Source: Lactobacillus helsingborgensis
GTDB lineage: Bacteria; Bacillota; Bacilli; Lactobacillales; Lactobacillaceae
Direction: 5' to 3'
NCBI RefSeq assembly: GCF_000970855.1
Contig: NZ_KQ034046.1
Location: 1,194,360 to 1,258,359, forward strand
DNA length: 64,000 bases
The notes beneath the pieces are model-generated. The model was not told the origin of the DNA. It saw nothing but the letters and a program-made list of their open reading frames with translations, and did no database searches. Both the position numbers and the translations under genes were made by a program. This document shows, piece after piece, positions 53,850 through 63,451 of the stretch (position 1 is its first letter; every line of letters begins with the position of its first letter).

Positions 53850-54494
53850 TCAGTTATTTTTGACAATTACTTTTGTACCGGCGGGAATTTTTTCTACCAG
53901 CCAGCGCGAGTCAGGAACACTCAATCTGACGCAACCGTGAGAAGCAGGCTTTACTCCCAGCTTTTCTGCTTCTTTAACATTATATTTGCCATTATTCTTT
54001 GTTGGTACCGAGTGAAATAAATAAACATTCTGTTTGTCCCAACTAGTCCAATTATTGGCACCCTCATTTAAATCGGGGTTGTAAAAGGAATCACCACGGT
54101 CATTTTTGATTTTGAAAGTTCCAACTGGAGTTAAAGATTTGCCTTTTTTAAAGAGACCAGCACTCGCAATCATGGTATATATCCTTTTACCATTGCGCAG
54201 AATATAAACGCGATTACCTTTAAGAGAAACTCTGATGGTCAAATCATTTTCAAGATGCTTAATTTTGGGATATGGTTTAGTTTCGCTGGGCTTTTTCCAG
54301 TTAAAAGGAGCACGCAGGTCTTTAGGATCTTGATACGGACGAAAAGAAGCTGCAGTTTTTATGACAGCAGTTTTCTTATCTGTTGTTTTATGTTCCTCTG
54401 TTATCTGAGAAGGCATAGATATTCGTGCCAAGCTGATCGCACAGATTAAAAGAACACAAAAAGCTGTCAATGTTTTTAATAAACTGTTTTTCAT
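53850..54494 (-). CDS. L,D-transpeptidase (YkuD domain)
   Basis: This 214-residue secreted or membrane-anchored enzyme cross-links peptidoglycan stems through meso-DAP/Lys residues using tetrapeptide donors, bypassing penicillin-binding proteins. An N-terminal hydrophobic anchor (about 7-24) is followed by a Lys/Thr-rich linker and the YkuD domain (about 85-213), with catalytic Cys188 in SHGCVRLS, His186 and the partner His161 in YLFHSVPT. It follows nnrD by 42 bases and dacA two genes upstream; DacA would make the tetrapeptide donors. No LysM domain is present. Confidence 0.9.
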   Translation of the reverse strand: MKNSLLKTLTAFCVLLICAISLARISMPSQITEEHKTTDKKTAVIKTAASFRPYQDPKDLRAPFNWKKPSETKPYPKIKHLENDLTIRVSLKGNRVYILRNGKRIYTMIASAGLFKKGKSLTPVGTFKIKNDRGDSFYNPDLNEGANNWTSWDKQNVYLFHSVPTKNNGKYNVKEAEKLGVKPASHGCVRLSVPDSRWLVEKIPAGTKVIVKNN

Positions 54495-54536
54495 GTTAAA
54501 TTTTTCTCCTCAACCATAATAATTGCAAAATAAGCA

Positions 54537-55379
54537 CTAATTGGCATAATGCCTCATCAGTTTGGGTAATAACGCACTAATTTCTGTAGGACGAACAACA
54601 TAATTATTTTTCGCCAATTGGTCACCAGCTAAAGAATGGATATAAACTGCAGCTAAAACAGAGTTGAGATTACCACCAAACTGTGCTGTAAATCCGCCTA
54701 TGATACCAGCCAAGGTATCGCCCATACCACCTGTTGCCATACCTGGATTACCAATAGGATTAACGAAAGCCGGCTCAGACTTGGAATAAACGTGGGTGTG
54801 ATTGGATTTTAAAACCAAAATTGCATTTTGCGTAGGAAAAATCCTTTTTAGCGCATCTACATTGGCACTGTCAGTTTGATACGGTATTCTAATTTGACTT
54901 AAGCGTTGCCATTCCATCTGGTGTGGCGTTATAACGACTAAGCCAGCAGTTTGCGGAATTAATTCTGGCTCTTGTCCAATAAAGGTCAAAGCATTTGCAT
55001 CTAAAATTAAAGTTTGCTTTGCAGAAATACTTTGAGTGAGAATGGTCATAATTGTATGAGCAACAGAACCAACGCCTAAACCCGGACCACAAACAATCAC
55101 ATCCATTTGCGGGATCAATTTTACTAAATTTCGGTCATGCCAGTCAACAAACATAATTTCTGGATCGCGAGCGTGAAGTGCATCGAGGTTCACAGCATGA
55201 GTGGCCACAGAAATCAGTCCTACCCCACTGTTAAGTGCACCTTCAGCCGCCATAATAATTGCACCGCCATAGTTTTCGCTTCCACCTATTAAAAGGATTC
55301 TGCCATAATTGCCTTTATGAGAATCACTTGGTCTTTTTTTAATGACTTTTGGCAAAATGCTTTCTGTAATTGTGCTCAT
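54537..55379 (-). CDS. nnrD: ADP-dependent NAD(P)H-hydrate dehydratase
   Basis: NnrD repairs damaged NAD(P)H hydrates, restoring the cofactor at the expense of ADP. The 280-residue protein has the ribokinase-like fold: the glycine-rich ILLIGGSENYGGA (about 28-40), CGPGLGVGS (about 97-105), DANAL and the GMATGGMGDTLAGIIG motif (about 219-234) with the catalytic Asp. The epimerase domain found fused in E. coli is absent. It follows dacA by 2 bases and precedes the L,D-transpeptidase gene. Confidence 0.92.
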   Translation of the reverse strand: MSTITESILPKVIKKRPSDSHKGNYGRILLIGGSENYGGAIIMAAEGALNSGVGLISVATHAVNLDALHARDPEIMFVDWHDRNLVKLIPQMDVIVCGPGLGVGSVAHTIMTILTQSISAKQTLILDANALTFIGQEPELIPQTAGLVVITPHQMEWQRLSQIRIPYQTDSANVDALKRIFPTQNAILVLKSNHTHVYSKSEPAFVNPIGNPGMATGGMGDTLAGIIGGFTAQFGGNLNSVLAAVYIHSLAGDQLAKNNYVVRPTEISALLPKLMRHYAN

Positions 55380-55381
55380 TT

Positions 55382-56665
55382 TTAACCCCCAAATAACCAG
55401 CGCCAGAAACGGACAAAGATATTTACTTTATTAGTTGATTGTAAGGCTTGAGCCGGCAAAAGTAATCCTGCAGGATTAAGTAATGAGATTATTTTCTGGT
55501 TGCCTTTTTTAAAAATATATGAATTAACTTTTTGGCCCGACTTAATTGGCGCTTCAATCTGTTTCACAGTCAATTCAATCGTAAATTTCTGACCATTTTG
55601 CGGTACCCAAATCAAGCTGTCATTTTTCATACCAATATTGATTTGCCTTGCTTGACCATTATGAACAGCCATATTGGTTTTGCCAATAATGACTTCATTA
55701 CGCTTAAATTTTAATGGTTGATAATTTTGATAAACATAGTCTAATAATTTGGCAGTTTGAATAAAACGGGCCGGATCTGTATTAGTTTCGTGTTTAGCCC
55801 CCATCACTACTGTGATTATTCGACCACCTTTATGTTTAGCAGTTGCGATAAAACACGCACCTGCTGCGTCAGTAGTTCCTGTTTTTAAACCATCTATTTT
55901 TAATCTTTTACGATACTGCGGCATTCCTTTCAACATCCAATTAAAATTACTCATGGGTGTTGCGAAATCCTGATCTACAAAGTTCAACTTAGCTATTTTG
56001 GTAGTATTAATTACATTAGGGTAGTCTTGCAGCAAATGAAGTCCTACTAAAGCCATATCTTTGGCCGACAACATATTTTCGGCATTTTTACCTGCACCCG
56101 GGTAAGCGTCACTTCCAACACTTTTATTAGGTAAGCCGCAGGTAGTATAAATACGACCATCTTTAATATCCCATTTTTGCAATTGGCGACGCATTTGTCT
56201 TACAAAAGCCGTCTGTGAGCCACTTATTGCCTGTGCCAGCATCATTGCCGCCCCATTAGCTGATTCGATCAATGTAGCTTGATATAGCTGTCTAATCGTA
56301 TAAGTGTGCTTCATGCGCAGTGGAACGTTAGAATATTCTCTGTTGCTGGCAACAGCAAAAATCTGCCTTGTGGGTGTGACCCTGGTATCCCAATTGATTT
56401 TGTTCTCATCTATTGCTTTAAGTGTCAGATAAGCAGTAATAAGCTTAGTCATTGAAGCTATAGGTAAAGGCTGATTGATATTTTTGCCATATAAAACCTG
56501 TCCGGTCTCACTATCTATAGCAATTGCGGCTTTAGCATCAATTGCTACTTTGTCTTGATCATAATTATCAGTGGCCTTTTTGGCTGCAGCAACAGTGTTT
56601 ACCGGTGCCATTAGCAAAAATAAGCTAATAAATGTAAGTATGAGTGCTTTAACTTTATGCTTCAA
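55382..56665 (-). CDS. dacA: D-alanyl-D-alanine carboxypeptidase (PBP5/DacA type)
   Basis: This enzyme removes the terminal D-Ala from wall pentapeptides, producing tetrapeptides. The 427-residue protein has a signal peptide (about 1-27), the SxxK Ser71-Met-Thr-Lys74, SxN in ESANGAA (about 131-137), KTG in LKTGTTDAAG, a C-terminal beta domain (about 310-400) and a final amphipathic or hydrophobic tail (KVNIFVRFWRWLFGG) that tethers it to the membrane. The start codon is TTG behind GGGAG, since no ATG is available. It heads the dacA-nnrD-ldt run. Confidence 0.93.
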   Translation of the reverse strand: MKHKVKALILTFISLFLLMAPVNTVAAAKKATDNYDQDKVAIDAKAAIAIDSETGQVLYGKNINQPLPIASMTKLITAYLTLKAIDENKINWDTRVTPTRQIFAVASNREYSNVPLRMKHTYTIRQLYQATLIESANGAAMMLAQAISGSQTAFVRQMRRQLQKWDIKDGRIYTTCGLPNKSVGSDAYPGAGKNAENMLSAKDMALVGLHLLQDYPNVINTTKIAKLNFVDQDFATPMSNFNWMLKGMPQYRKRLKIDGLKTGTTDAAGACFIATAKHKGGRIITVVMGAKHETNTDPARFIQTAKLLDYVYQNYQPLKFKRNEVIIGKTNMAVHNGQARQINIGMKNDSLIWVPQNGQKFTIELTVKQIEAPIKSGQKVNSYIFKKGNQKIISLLNPAGLLLPAQALQSTNKVNIFVRFWRWLFGG

Positions 56666-56715
56666 GTAATAAAACTCCCTTTCCAGAATTTTTTTGGATA
56701 TTTTTCTATTTATGC

Positions 56716-56743
56716 TTACATTTTACCAAATTTTTGGTATGAT
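56716..56743 (+). promoter_or_regulatory. Probable promoter of tRNA-Leu
   Basis: TTACAT (56716-56721), 16 bases, TATGAT (56738-56743), about 24 bases ahead of the tRNA. The match is moderate. Confidence 0.4.
56724..56739. repeat. Perfect palindrome between dacA and tRNA-Leu
   Basis: TACCAAA-TT-TTTGGTA is a perfect 16-base inverted repeat in the divergent gap. It overlaps the proposed tRNA promoter spacer and the region where the dacA promoter must lie. Possible operator; no regulator known. Confidence 0.4.
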
Positions 56744-56766
56744 TATTACTGTGTTAAAAATGACAT

Positions 56767-56850
56767 GCCCCGATGGCGGAATTGGCAGACGCGCAGCGTT
56801 CAGGTCGCTGTTTAGGTAACTAAGTGAAAGTTCGAATCTTTTTCGGGGCA
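56767..56850 (+). tRNA. tRNA-Leu (anticodon CAG)
   Basis: The 84-base gene folds as a class II tRNA: acceptor GCCCCGA/TCGGGGC, 3-bp D stem, anticodon stem CAGCG/CGCTG with loop TTCAGGT (anticodon CAG, reading CUG), a 15-base variable arm, T loop TTCGAAT and discriminator A. CCA is not encoded. A terminator follows at once. Discriminator A and the long variable arm agree with leucine identity. Confidence 0.95.
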
Positions 56851-56859
56851 TAATTTTAT

Positions 56860-56888
56860 AAGCTAATCCTGCTGGATTAGCTTTTTTT
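56860..56888 (+). terminator. Terminator after tRNA-Leu
   Basis: AAGCTAATCC and GGATTAGCTT form a 10-bp stem around TGCT, followed by TTTTT. Confidence 0.88.
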
Positions 56889-57178
56889 GCACTTAAAGTT
56901 GGATAAAATTGAAAAATTATTTAGCTCAATCCTGATTTCTAATATCCTGTAGCCAGATAAAATCATTCTGATTTATCACAAACGAAGTGGATATTGAATT
57001 AATGTTATTAGCTGGCGTAAAAAAACAACATCATTAATTTGCTTTTTTAAAAAATAAGTTTATTCTGAACCTATCAAATTATTTTCGAAAGGTACAATAA
57101 TCGTTTTTATCTAGCAATAACTAAATCTTACTATATAGGCAAGATGTATTGTGCTTTAAAAGCAAAGGGGGAATTAGC
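56889..57178. other. 290-base AT-rich gap before the PspC gene
   Basis: No convincing reading frame, repeat family or RNA gene is visible here. Together with the tRNA terminator it makes a 328-base stretch without a protein gene. The right end must hold the promoter of the PspC gene; ACTATATAGG near 57131 is a possible -10 but lacks a good -35. Confidence 0.5.
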
Positions 57179-57403
57179 GTGCAAAAGCGGTTAACAAAAT
57201 CAGATGATAGAGTTTTATTTGGCGTTTTAGGCGGAGTTGCTGAGTATTTCGGCTGGGATAAAGCTTGGACCAGAATTGGCGGAGCGTTTTTAATATTGTT
57301 CACAAATATTGCGGGTTTACTTTTATATCTGGTCGCTGCAATTGTAATGCCTGACAAAAATCGTCATGATGATACTCCTGCGGGTGAATTTCACCACCGT
57401 TAA
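57179..57403 (+). CDS. PspC-domain membrane protein
   Basis: This 74-residue protein carries a PspC domain: a basic start (QKRLTKSDDRVLFGVLGGVAEYFGWD, about 2-27) and one transmembrane helix (about 34-60), then a His-rich tail. Family members sense or respond to envelope stress. The start is a GTG placed 7 bases after AAAGGGGG; the ATG ten codons earlier has no binding site. It stands alone and ends at a bidirectional terminator. Confidence 0.82.
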   Translation: MQKRLTKSDDRVLFGVLGGVAEYFGWDKAWTRIGGAFLILFTNIAGLLLYLVAAIVMPDKNRHDDTPAGEFHHR

Positions 57404-57490
57404 CATTGAGATTTGAAAATTTATCTAGTACAATATAGTTCCTTGGCAAGGGCGCGCAGAAATGTTTTAAAACCATTTTTGCAAACAAAG

Positions 57491-57527
57491 AGCGTTATTA
57501 TCAAATATGATAATAACGCTTTTTTTA
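57491..57527. terminator. Terminator between the PspC gene and ytgP
   Basis: AGCGTTATTATCA and its complement form a perfect 13-bp stem with a 4-base loop, followed by TTTTTTT on the plus strand. The minus strand has a shorter T run. The hairpin lies against the stop codon of the flippase gene. Confidence 0.82.
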
Positions 57528-59168
57528 TGCGTGAATATGCAATTTTTCTAAAAGAGGTACGATCTTTTCTCCTAAAATTTTTTGTGCAAGTTCAGATTTT
57601 ATTGCAGCAAAGCCGTAGAATAAACACCCGGCAATTACTGAAAGCAAGACAATTACTAACGACTGCAAACTACTCTTTGGACTTAAGAAAAGTTCTAATG
57701 CCTTTTCCAAAGCTAAGACTAATATGAACATCATTACTGAAAAGGCAGTAATGCCAATAAAACGCCTTCTAGTCCGATTTTGATTAAAATTATAGCCGAT
57801 TTTAAGATGCTTCAGCGCCATAAAGATAATTACCAACATGCCCAAGTTAGTTGCCAGCAGAGGTCCATAAACTTTAAAGAGATAAATCATTGGATATTGC
57901 ATCAGAATTTTGATAATTAGCCCTAAAACCAAATATTTTATTGCCAACGTATTTTCTGATAAGCCCTGTAAAATAGCCATCAATACAGTAAATAACCCCA
58001 AAGAAATAGCAGTAAAAGAAGAAAGGTACAGTACATTTGAACCTAATTGGTCGTAGCCATAAAAAATAGTGTAAACCGGGGTAGAAATTGCTGCCATCCC
58101 AAAAGCAGCCGGTATCATGACAAATAAGAACAAATCTAATGTATTACCTATTTGATCCGAAATTGCGTGAAAATCATGTTTCGTATGGGCTGCTGATAGT
58201 AGCGGTATTGCAGTTACTGCCATCGCACTAGCTAAAGACACAATAATCATGATCAACTTATTAGCATTAAGTGCAAACAAAGCATACCAAGTTTCAATAG
58301 TATTATTGCTTGCAGTAATTAAATTAGCAATCATTGGATGGAAAGTATATTGATCTACGAGATAGAAAAGCTGAATGCCAGCATCAATAATAATAAATGG
58401 AATAGCTTGGGCGATGATTTCAACAAATAAAGCCGAAGTTGAAACCTGAATTTCATTGTCGGAATTTTCTACCAATTCGTCAAGCATGGTTTTTCTGGAA
58501 AACAAAAACCACGTTAAAATAGCAATGCCAAAAATTGCACCAATTGCGGCTGCAAAGTTGGACTGCACTACAGCATCCACAAAATTGCCGTGCTGCACCT
58601 GCATAATCACGTATGCGGTCAGCAGCATCCAAATAACACGGGCTAGCTGCTCGACAAATTGAGAAATTGCAGACGGCATCATATCTTCATAGCCCTGAAA
58701 ATAACCCCTCATGATGCTCAATACAGGAATAATTAAAATGGCATACGATAAGCTGCGCATTACTTTTACCTGTCTAGGATCAACTTGGGCACCGTTAGAG
58801 GCTAAAAAAGGCGAAGCAAAGTACATGATCCCTGCTGAAATAATTCCTAAAATCACCATAAGAATTAGGCCGCGATGAAACAGTTTACGACCAACGCCAT
58901 ATTCATTAAGTGCATTATATTTTGCTACCTGCTTGGCAACAGCACCAGGAATTCCCGCAGTAGAAATTAAGATAAAAATACTGTAGATGTTGTAACTTCT
59001 TGCAGTCAGAGCGTTAGCAATATTACCGTAAGGTGACATCCAATAAAACCACGGAATTATATAGAGGGCACCTAAAATACGTGAAGTTATAGACCCAAAA
59101 GTCATCCACGCACTGCCTTTAATAAAAGTGTTTTGCGTATTTTGTTCTGATGAATTATTTTCTCTCAT
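57525..59168 (-). CDS. ytgP: MurJ/YtgP-type lipid flippase
   Basis: This 547-residue membrane protein belongs to the MOP exporter superfamily and resembles YtgP, a functional lipid II flippase of streptococci and bacilli that carries wall precursor across the membrane. About 14 transmembrane helices are seen, and the N-terminal KGSAWMTFGSITSRILGALYIIPW carries the conserved Arg. Other polysaccharide repeat-unit flippases look alike, but the absence of an exopolysaccharide cluster favours the lipid II role. It follows leuS and has no close partner. Confidence 0.85.
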   Translation of the reverse strand: MRENNSSEQNTQNTFIKGSAWMTFGSITSRILGALYIIPWFYWMSPYGNIANALTARSYNIYSIFILISTAGIPGAVAKQVAKYNALNEYGVGRKLFHRGLILMVILGIISAGIMYFASPFLASNGAQVDPRQVKVMRSLSYAILIIPVLSIMRGYFQGYEDMMPSAISQFVEQLARVIWMLLTAYVIMQVQHGNFVDAVVQSNFAAAIGAIFGIAILTWFLFSRKTMLDELVENSDNEIQVSTSALFVEIIAQAIPFIIIDAGIQLFYLVDQYTFHPMIANLITASNNTIETWYALFALNANKLIMIIVSLASAMAVTAIPLLSAAHTKHDFHAISDQIGNTLDLFLFVMIPAAFGMAAISTPVYTIFYGYDQLGSNVLYLSSFTAISLGLFTVLMAILQGLSENTLAIKYLVLGLIIKILMQYPMIYLFKVYGPLLATNLGMLVIIFMALKHLKIGYNFNQNRTRRRFIGITAFSVMMFILVLALEKALELFLSPKSSLQSLVIVLLSVIAGCLFYGFAAIKSELAQKILGEKIVPLLEKLHIHA

Positions 59169-59263
59169 TAATATTCCCTAAATCTTATTTACTAACTATA
59201 TTATTGTGAATGAAAAAAGGCAATTAACAACAAATATACTTTGCACTTTAGGAAAAATTAACT

Positions 59264-61678
59264 TTATTTGGCTACAATATTGACTATTTTATTAGGTACA
59301 ACAATGACTTTTTTAATTTCTTTGCCGCTTAAGAATTTTTGAACGTGAGGTAAGGACAAAGCTTGCTTCTTAACTTCTTCTTGAGCCATATCCTTTGCAG
59401 CTTTAAAGTTTCCTCGTAACTTACCATTGACTTGAACCATTATTTCAACAGTAGTTTCTACCAACTTAGCTGGATCATAGGATGGCCATTTGGCAAATGT
59501 AACTGATTCTTCGTGACCAAAGATTTGCCAAATTTCTTCCATCATGTGAGGAGCAATCGGAGCTAAAAGCGTAATAAAGCCTTCGGCATATTCTTTAGGA
59601 ATTGTTTTAGCCTTTTGAGCAGCATTAATAAAGACCATCAATTGTGAAATTGCCGTATTAAAGTGCAGATCATCAAAATCTTCGGTGACTTTTTTAACAG
59701 TTTCGTTATAAATTTTATCTAAAGTACCATCATTTTCGTCAACGATATTTTCTTGAGGTATTGACTTTAAGTCTAAATCGTTAACAAATAAGCGCCAAAC
59801 TCTGTCTAAAAATTTCTTTGTAGAAGCTGGACCGTTATCATCCCAATCAATCGAGGCATCAAGCGGTCCCATAAACATTTCATACATTCTAAGGCTATCT
59901 GCACCATATTCGTCAATCACATCATCCGGGTTAACAACATTGCCCTTTGATTTAGACATTTTGTCATGATCCTTGAGAATAAGCCCTTGATTGTAAAGTC
60001 TTTGGAAAGGTTCCTCATTTGGTACAACACCCAAGTCATAAAGGACCATATTCCAAAATCTGGCATAAAGCAGGTGTCTAACGGCATGTTCAGCACCACC
60101 AATGTAGAGGTCAACCGGCATCCATTTCTGCAGTAATTCATAGTCAGCCAGTTTATTATCATTATGCGGGTCAACAAAGCGTAAGAAGTACCAAGAAGAC
60201 CCAGCCCAGTTAGGCATAGTATTCGTTTCACGTTTACCCTTGCGGCCATTCTTGTCAACTACATTTACCCAATCCTTCAAGTTAACCAATGGACTTTCAG
60301 GAGTACCTGATGGCTTGATATCAGTAGCATGAGGCAAAACAAGTGGCAGTTCATCTTCGGGAACTAAAGTTGTTTCTCCATCTTCCCAGTGAATTACAGG
60401 AATTGGTTCACCCCAGTAGCGCTGACGACTGAACTCCCAGTCCCGCAATTTGTAATTAACCTTTTGTTCTCCAGCGTGATGTTCTTCTAGCCAAGCCACA
60501 ATTTTTTTCTTGGCATCTTCAATATTAAGACCATTTAAGAAATCGGAATTAATGTGCGGACCTTCACCGGTATATGCTTCTTGAGCAATATCTCCACCCT
60601 TAATTACAGCCTTAATAGGCAAATTGAATTTCCGAGCGAACTCATAATCACGCGTATCATGGGCCGGTACAGCCATTACCGCGCCAGTACCATAGCTAGC
60701 AAGAACATAGTCAGCAATCCAAATCGGAATTTCTTCGTTATTTACTGGATTAATTGCATAAGCCCCAGTGAACACACCGGTTTTGGTTTTATTTAAATCT
60801 GTTCTTTCAAGGTCGGACTTAGATTCAATTTGTTTAATATAAGCGTTAACTTCATTTTTATGACCAGCAGTCATAATTTTTGGGACTAATTTATTTTCAG
60901 GTGCTAAAACTGCATAAGTTGCACCAAAGAGAGTGTCTGGACGCGTACTGAAAACATCAAAGGTCTCTGTAGAATCTTTAACTTTAAAAGTGATTTGGGC
61001 ACCTACCGAGCGGCCAATCCAGTTTCTTTGCATCTCCTTAATATTTTCTGGCCAATCAAGATTGTCTAAGCCTGCTAGCAGCCGATCAGCATATTTGGTA
61101 ATTCTAAGCATCCACTGCTTCATATTACGACGATATATCGGGTAACCACCACGTTCAGTCTTACCGTCTACTATATCTTCATTAGCGACAACAGTGCCTA
61201 AATCAGGTGACCAATTAACTGGCGCTTCTGCTTCATAAGCCAAGCCGTTTTTATACATTTGTTCAAATGTCCATTGCGTCCACTTGTAGTATTTGGGATC
61301 GCAGGTTGCCAGCTCTCTATTCCAATCGTAAGAAAAACCCAATTTATTAAGTTGTCTTTTAAAATTAGCAATGTTTTCCTTAGTAACAACAGCTGGATCC
61401 TGACCAGTCTGCAGCGCATACTGCTCGGTTGGCAGACCAAACGCATCCCATCCCATTGGGTGAAGAACATTATAGCCCTGACTCCGTTTCATCCGTGCAA
61501 CAATGTCTGTTGCTGTGTAACCTTCAGGGTGTCCAACATGCAACCCTTTACCAGATGGAAAAGGAAACATGTCTAGAACATAATAATTTTTCTTTTTAGA
61601 ATCAGTGCTAGTTTTAAATGTTTGATTTTTTTCCCAATAATCCTGCCACTTTTTTTCAACGACTTTGTGATTGTACAT
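59264..61678 (-). CDS. leuS: Leucine--tRNA ligase
   Basis: LeuRS charges tRNA-Leu and is a class I enzyme. The 804-residue protein has HIGH-type motif [16 protein letters not shown] (about 40-55), the CP1 editing domain (about 220-410) with STRPDTLFG and [11 protein letters not shown] retaining the key Thr and Asp, the KMSKS loop in [11 protein letters not shown], and the anticodon-binding and C-terminal domains. Editing appears intact, unlike ThrRS in this window. It is single-gene, behind a T-box leader. Confidence 0.97.
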   Translation of the reverse strand: MYNHKVVEKKWQDYWEKNQTFKTSTDSKKKNYYVLDMFPFPSGKGLHVGHPEGYTATDIVARMKRSQGYNVLHPMGWDAFGLPTEQYALQTGQDPAVVTKENIANFKRQLNKLGFSYDWNRELATCDPKYYKWTQWTFEQMYKNGLAYEAEAPVNWSPDLGTVVANEDIVDGKTERGGYPIYRRNMKQWMLRITKYADRLLAGLDNLDWPENIKEMQRNWIGRSVGAQITFKVKDSTETFDVFSTRPDTLFGATYAVLAPENKLVPKIMTAGHKNEVNAYIKQIESKSDLERTDLNKTKTGVFTGAYAINPVNNEEIPIWIADYVLASYGTGAVMAVPAHDTRDYEFARKFNLPIKAVIKGGDIAQEAYTGEGPHINSDFLNGLNIEDAKKKIVAWLEEHHAGEQKVNYKLRDWEFSRQRYWGEPIPVIHWEDGETTLVPEDELPLVLPHATDIKPSGTPESPLVNLKDWVNVVDKNGRKGKRETNTMPNWAGSSWYFLRFVDPHNDNKLADYELLQKWMPVDLYIGGAEHAVRHLLYARFWNMVLYDLGVVPNEEPFQRLYNQGLILKDHDKMSKSKGNVVNPDDVIDEYGADSLRMYEMFMGPLDASIDWDDNGPASTKKFLDRVWRLFVNDLDLKSIPQENIVDENDGTLDKIYNETVKKVTEDFDDLHFNTAISQLMVFINAAQKAKTIPKEYAEGFITLLAPIAPHMMEEIWQIFGHEESVTFAKWPSYDPAKLVETTVEIMVQVNGKLRGNFKAAKDMAQEEVKKQALSLPHVQKFLSGKEIKKVIVVPNKIVNIVAK

Positions 61679-61689
61679 ATTTTCACCTC

Positions 61690-61910
61690 ATAAAAAAAGC
61701 CCTATGAAACAATTCATAGGACGAATAATCGCGGTACCACCTAAGTTCCACACTAAAAAGTGTGACACTCACGCCCCTTAACGCGGATAGCAAACGATAG
61801 ACTTGTCTTCAGGCTCAGTTCATAACTTGTTTTTCAAGTCTTGCATCAACCGACTCTTCTCTATAGAAAAACAAAATTACTACTAATTCCTGATCTTTCC
61901 TTTTTGACCA
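61690..61910 (-). promoter_or_regulatory. T-box leader of leuS
   Basis: The minus strand carries AGGTGGTACCGCG (complement of 61730-61742), followed by the terminator stem GTCCTATGAA/TTCATAGGGC with a T run (61692-61722). A TATAAT sits at 61917-61922 on the minus strand, placing the start near 61910. Uncharged tRNA-Leu is the expected signal; the specifier triplet was not resolved. Confidence 0.92.
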
Positions 61911-61962
61911 ATAATGATTATAATTTACCACAAATGCTAAAAAAAACAAGGGGAGAAAGTTT

Positions 61963-62625
61963 TTGAACAAAACAATTCAAACAAAAAGAGATACCATAAT
62001 ACCCGCCACCATATTCTTAATTTTATATGCTGCATGGGCAATTCTAGTTGCTTCAGAAAACCAGTTTATTCATGAATTTGACCGGACTGTAATCAATATT
62101 ATTTGCAACAATAATCCAATACTTATCAAATTTGCTACTGTTTTTACTAATCTGGGCAATACGAATGTGATTATGGTCGAAACCATTTTGCTGGTGATCG
62201 TCTTAGCACTTTTTAAAAAGTTTGCCTATGCGTTTTTTACAGCCGGAACGATGATTGCTGCCAACGGTTATAATTGGATTATCAAACATGCAATTGCTCG
62301 TCACAGACCTTTCACGCATCATCTAGTTGCAGCACACGGTTATAGTTTTCCTTCTGGACATTCGGTTGGCAGTGCTACTTTATTTGGAATTCTAATTGTA
62401 CTAACGATTTTATTAGTTAAAAATAAAGCGGCCAAAACTGTGTTATGCATTGTTTGGGCCTGCTTTCCCATATTAATCGGATATACAAGGATTTTCAGCC
62501 ACGTACACTATCCTTCAGATGTAGTTGGCGGCTTTTTAGAAGGAATCGCATTCTTACTAATCGGATACTCCTTCTTATATCACTATTATTTAGAAATACG
62601 CGCACAAGAAAATAGTTTAGTTTAA
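61963..62625 (+). CDS. PAP2-family membrane phosphatase
   Basis: This 220-residue membrane enzyme removes phosphate from a lipid such as undecaprenyl pyrophosphate or phosphatidate. The three PAP2 motifs are present: K108-xxxxxx-RP (KHAIARHRP), PSGH (130-133) and the SRxxxxxHxxxD-like TRIFSHVHYPSD (about 172-183), with about six transmembrane helices. The start is TTG preceded by GGGGAG. It is divergent from leuS. Wall lipid recycling is a likely role, given the family. Confidence 0.9.
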   Translation: MNKTIQTKRDTIIPATIFLILYAAWAILVASENQFIHEFDRTVINIICNNNPILIKFATVFTNLGNTNVIMVETILLVIVLALFKKFAYAFFTAGTMIAANGYNWIIKHAIARHRPFTHHLVAAHGYSFPSGHSVGSATLFGILIVLTILLVKNKAAKTVLCIVWACFPILIGYTRIFSHVHYPSDVVGGFLEGIAFLLIGYSFLYHYYLEIRAQENSLV

Positions 62626-62629
62626 AACA

Positions 62630-62664
62630 AAAAGTTCAAACTTTTAGTAGTTTGAACTTTTTTT
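62630..62664. terminator. Bidirectional terminator between the PAP2 and cupin genes
   Basis: AAAGTTCAAACT and its complement form a 12-bp stem around 6 bases, with T runs on both strands, between convergent genes. Confidence 0.85.
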
Positions 62665-62674
62665 GTAGCCAAAA

Positions 62675-63163
62675 TTAATCTTGAGCTAGACGGTAAATGA
62701 CGTCTTTATATTCTGGATACTTCTTTAACAAATCTGCTTTTTTAAGCAGCTCAAAATCGTGATAATCAAAGCCGGGAGAAACAACGCAGCTTACTAGGCA
62801 AAAGCTGTCAGGCTCGGTCACTTCCGAAGCAAAGATAGTATATTTTGGCACCTTAAATTGCAGACATTCACCTTGCGCAACATTTTTTCCTAATTTAACC
62901 GCATAATATTTGCCCTCAGGCGAAATGCAGTGAATAGTAATTGCCTGACCATCGTGATAATACCACATCTCATCATGATTTAAACGGTGAAAATGAGAGC
63001 AATTCTTATCATCGAGTAAAAAATAAATTGAAGTATAGTAGAAGCGTTCTCCCTTGCTATCTTCGTCATAAAATTGCTCATCACTGGCATAAACTTGTCT
63101 GAACCAGCCACCTTCTTGGTGGGGTTCAAGATTGAGACTTTTGATATATTCGTCGCGTTGCAT
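62675..63163 (-). CDS. Cupin protein, DUF985 family
   Basis: This 162-residue protein has a cupin-5 fold. Recognisable stretches are EPHQEGGWFRQVY (about 17-29), IYFLLDDKNCSHFHRLNHDEMWYYHDG (about 47-73) with His residues that could bind a metal, and SCVVSPGFDYHDFEL near the C-terminus. A yeast member (YML079w) has a known structure but no established function. No enzyme role can be assigned. It stands alone. Confidence 0.85.
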   Translation of the reverse strand: MQRDEYIKSLNLEPHQEGGWFRQVYASDEQFYDEDSKGERFYYTSIYFLLDDKNCSHFHRLNHDEMWYYHDGQAITIHCISPEGKYYAVKLGKNVAQGECLQFKVPKYTIFASEVTEPDSFCLVSCVVSPGFDYHDFELLKKADLLKKYPEYKDVIYRLAQD

Positions 63164-63451
63164 TTTTTCTCCTTTGTTAAAATTCTTGGTAGTTTTATTA
63201 TCATACTAACTAAATTTAGCGCATTTTAGCTGCAAAGTCAGCTATTAAGTTGAATTTATTAGCAAAAATCAACTTGGTAAAAGTTTTACTTAGATATTCA
63301 TTTTAATGATGAACATTTTATAAACTTTTAACTACAAATAAGAAGAAATATTTAATTTAGTAATTATAGTTTTACCGGTATTTTTACATTCATATATTAA
63401 TTACTTATTTAAAGTTAAACATCGTATTGAACACCTTTTTAAAATTGTGAC
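63164..63451. other. 288-base AT-rich gap
   Basis: Nothing coding or structured is recognised between the cupin and phosphatase genes. Both run leftwards, so the gap must contain the cupin promoter; several weak -10-like sequences but no convincing pair were found. Confidence 0.4.
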
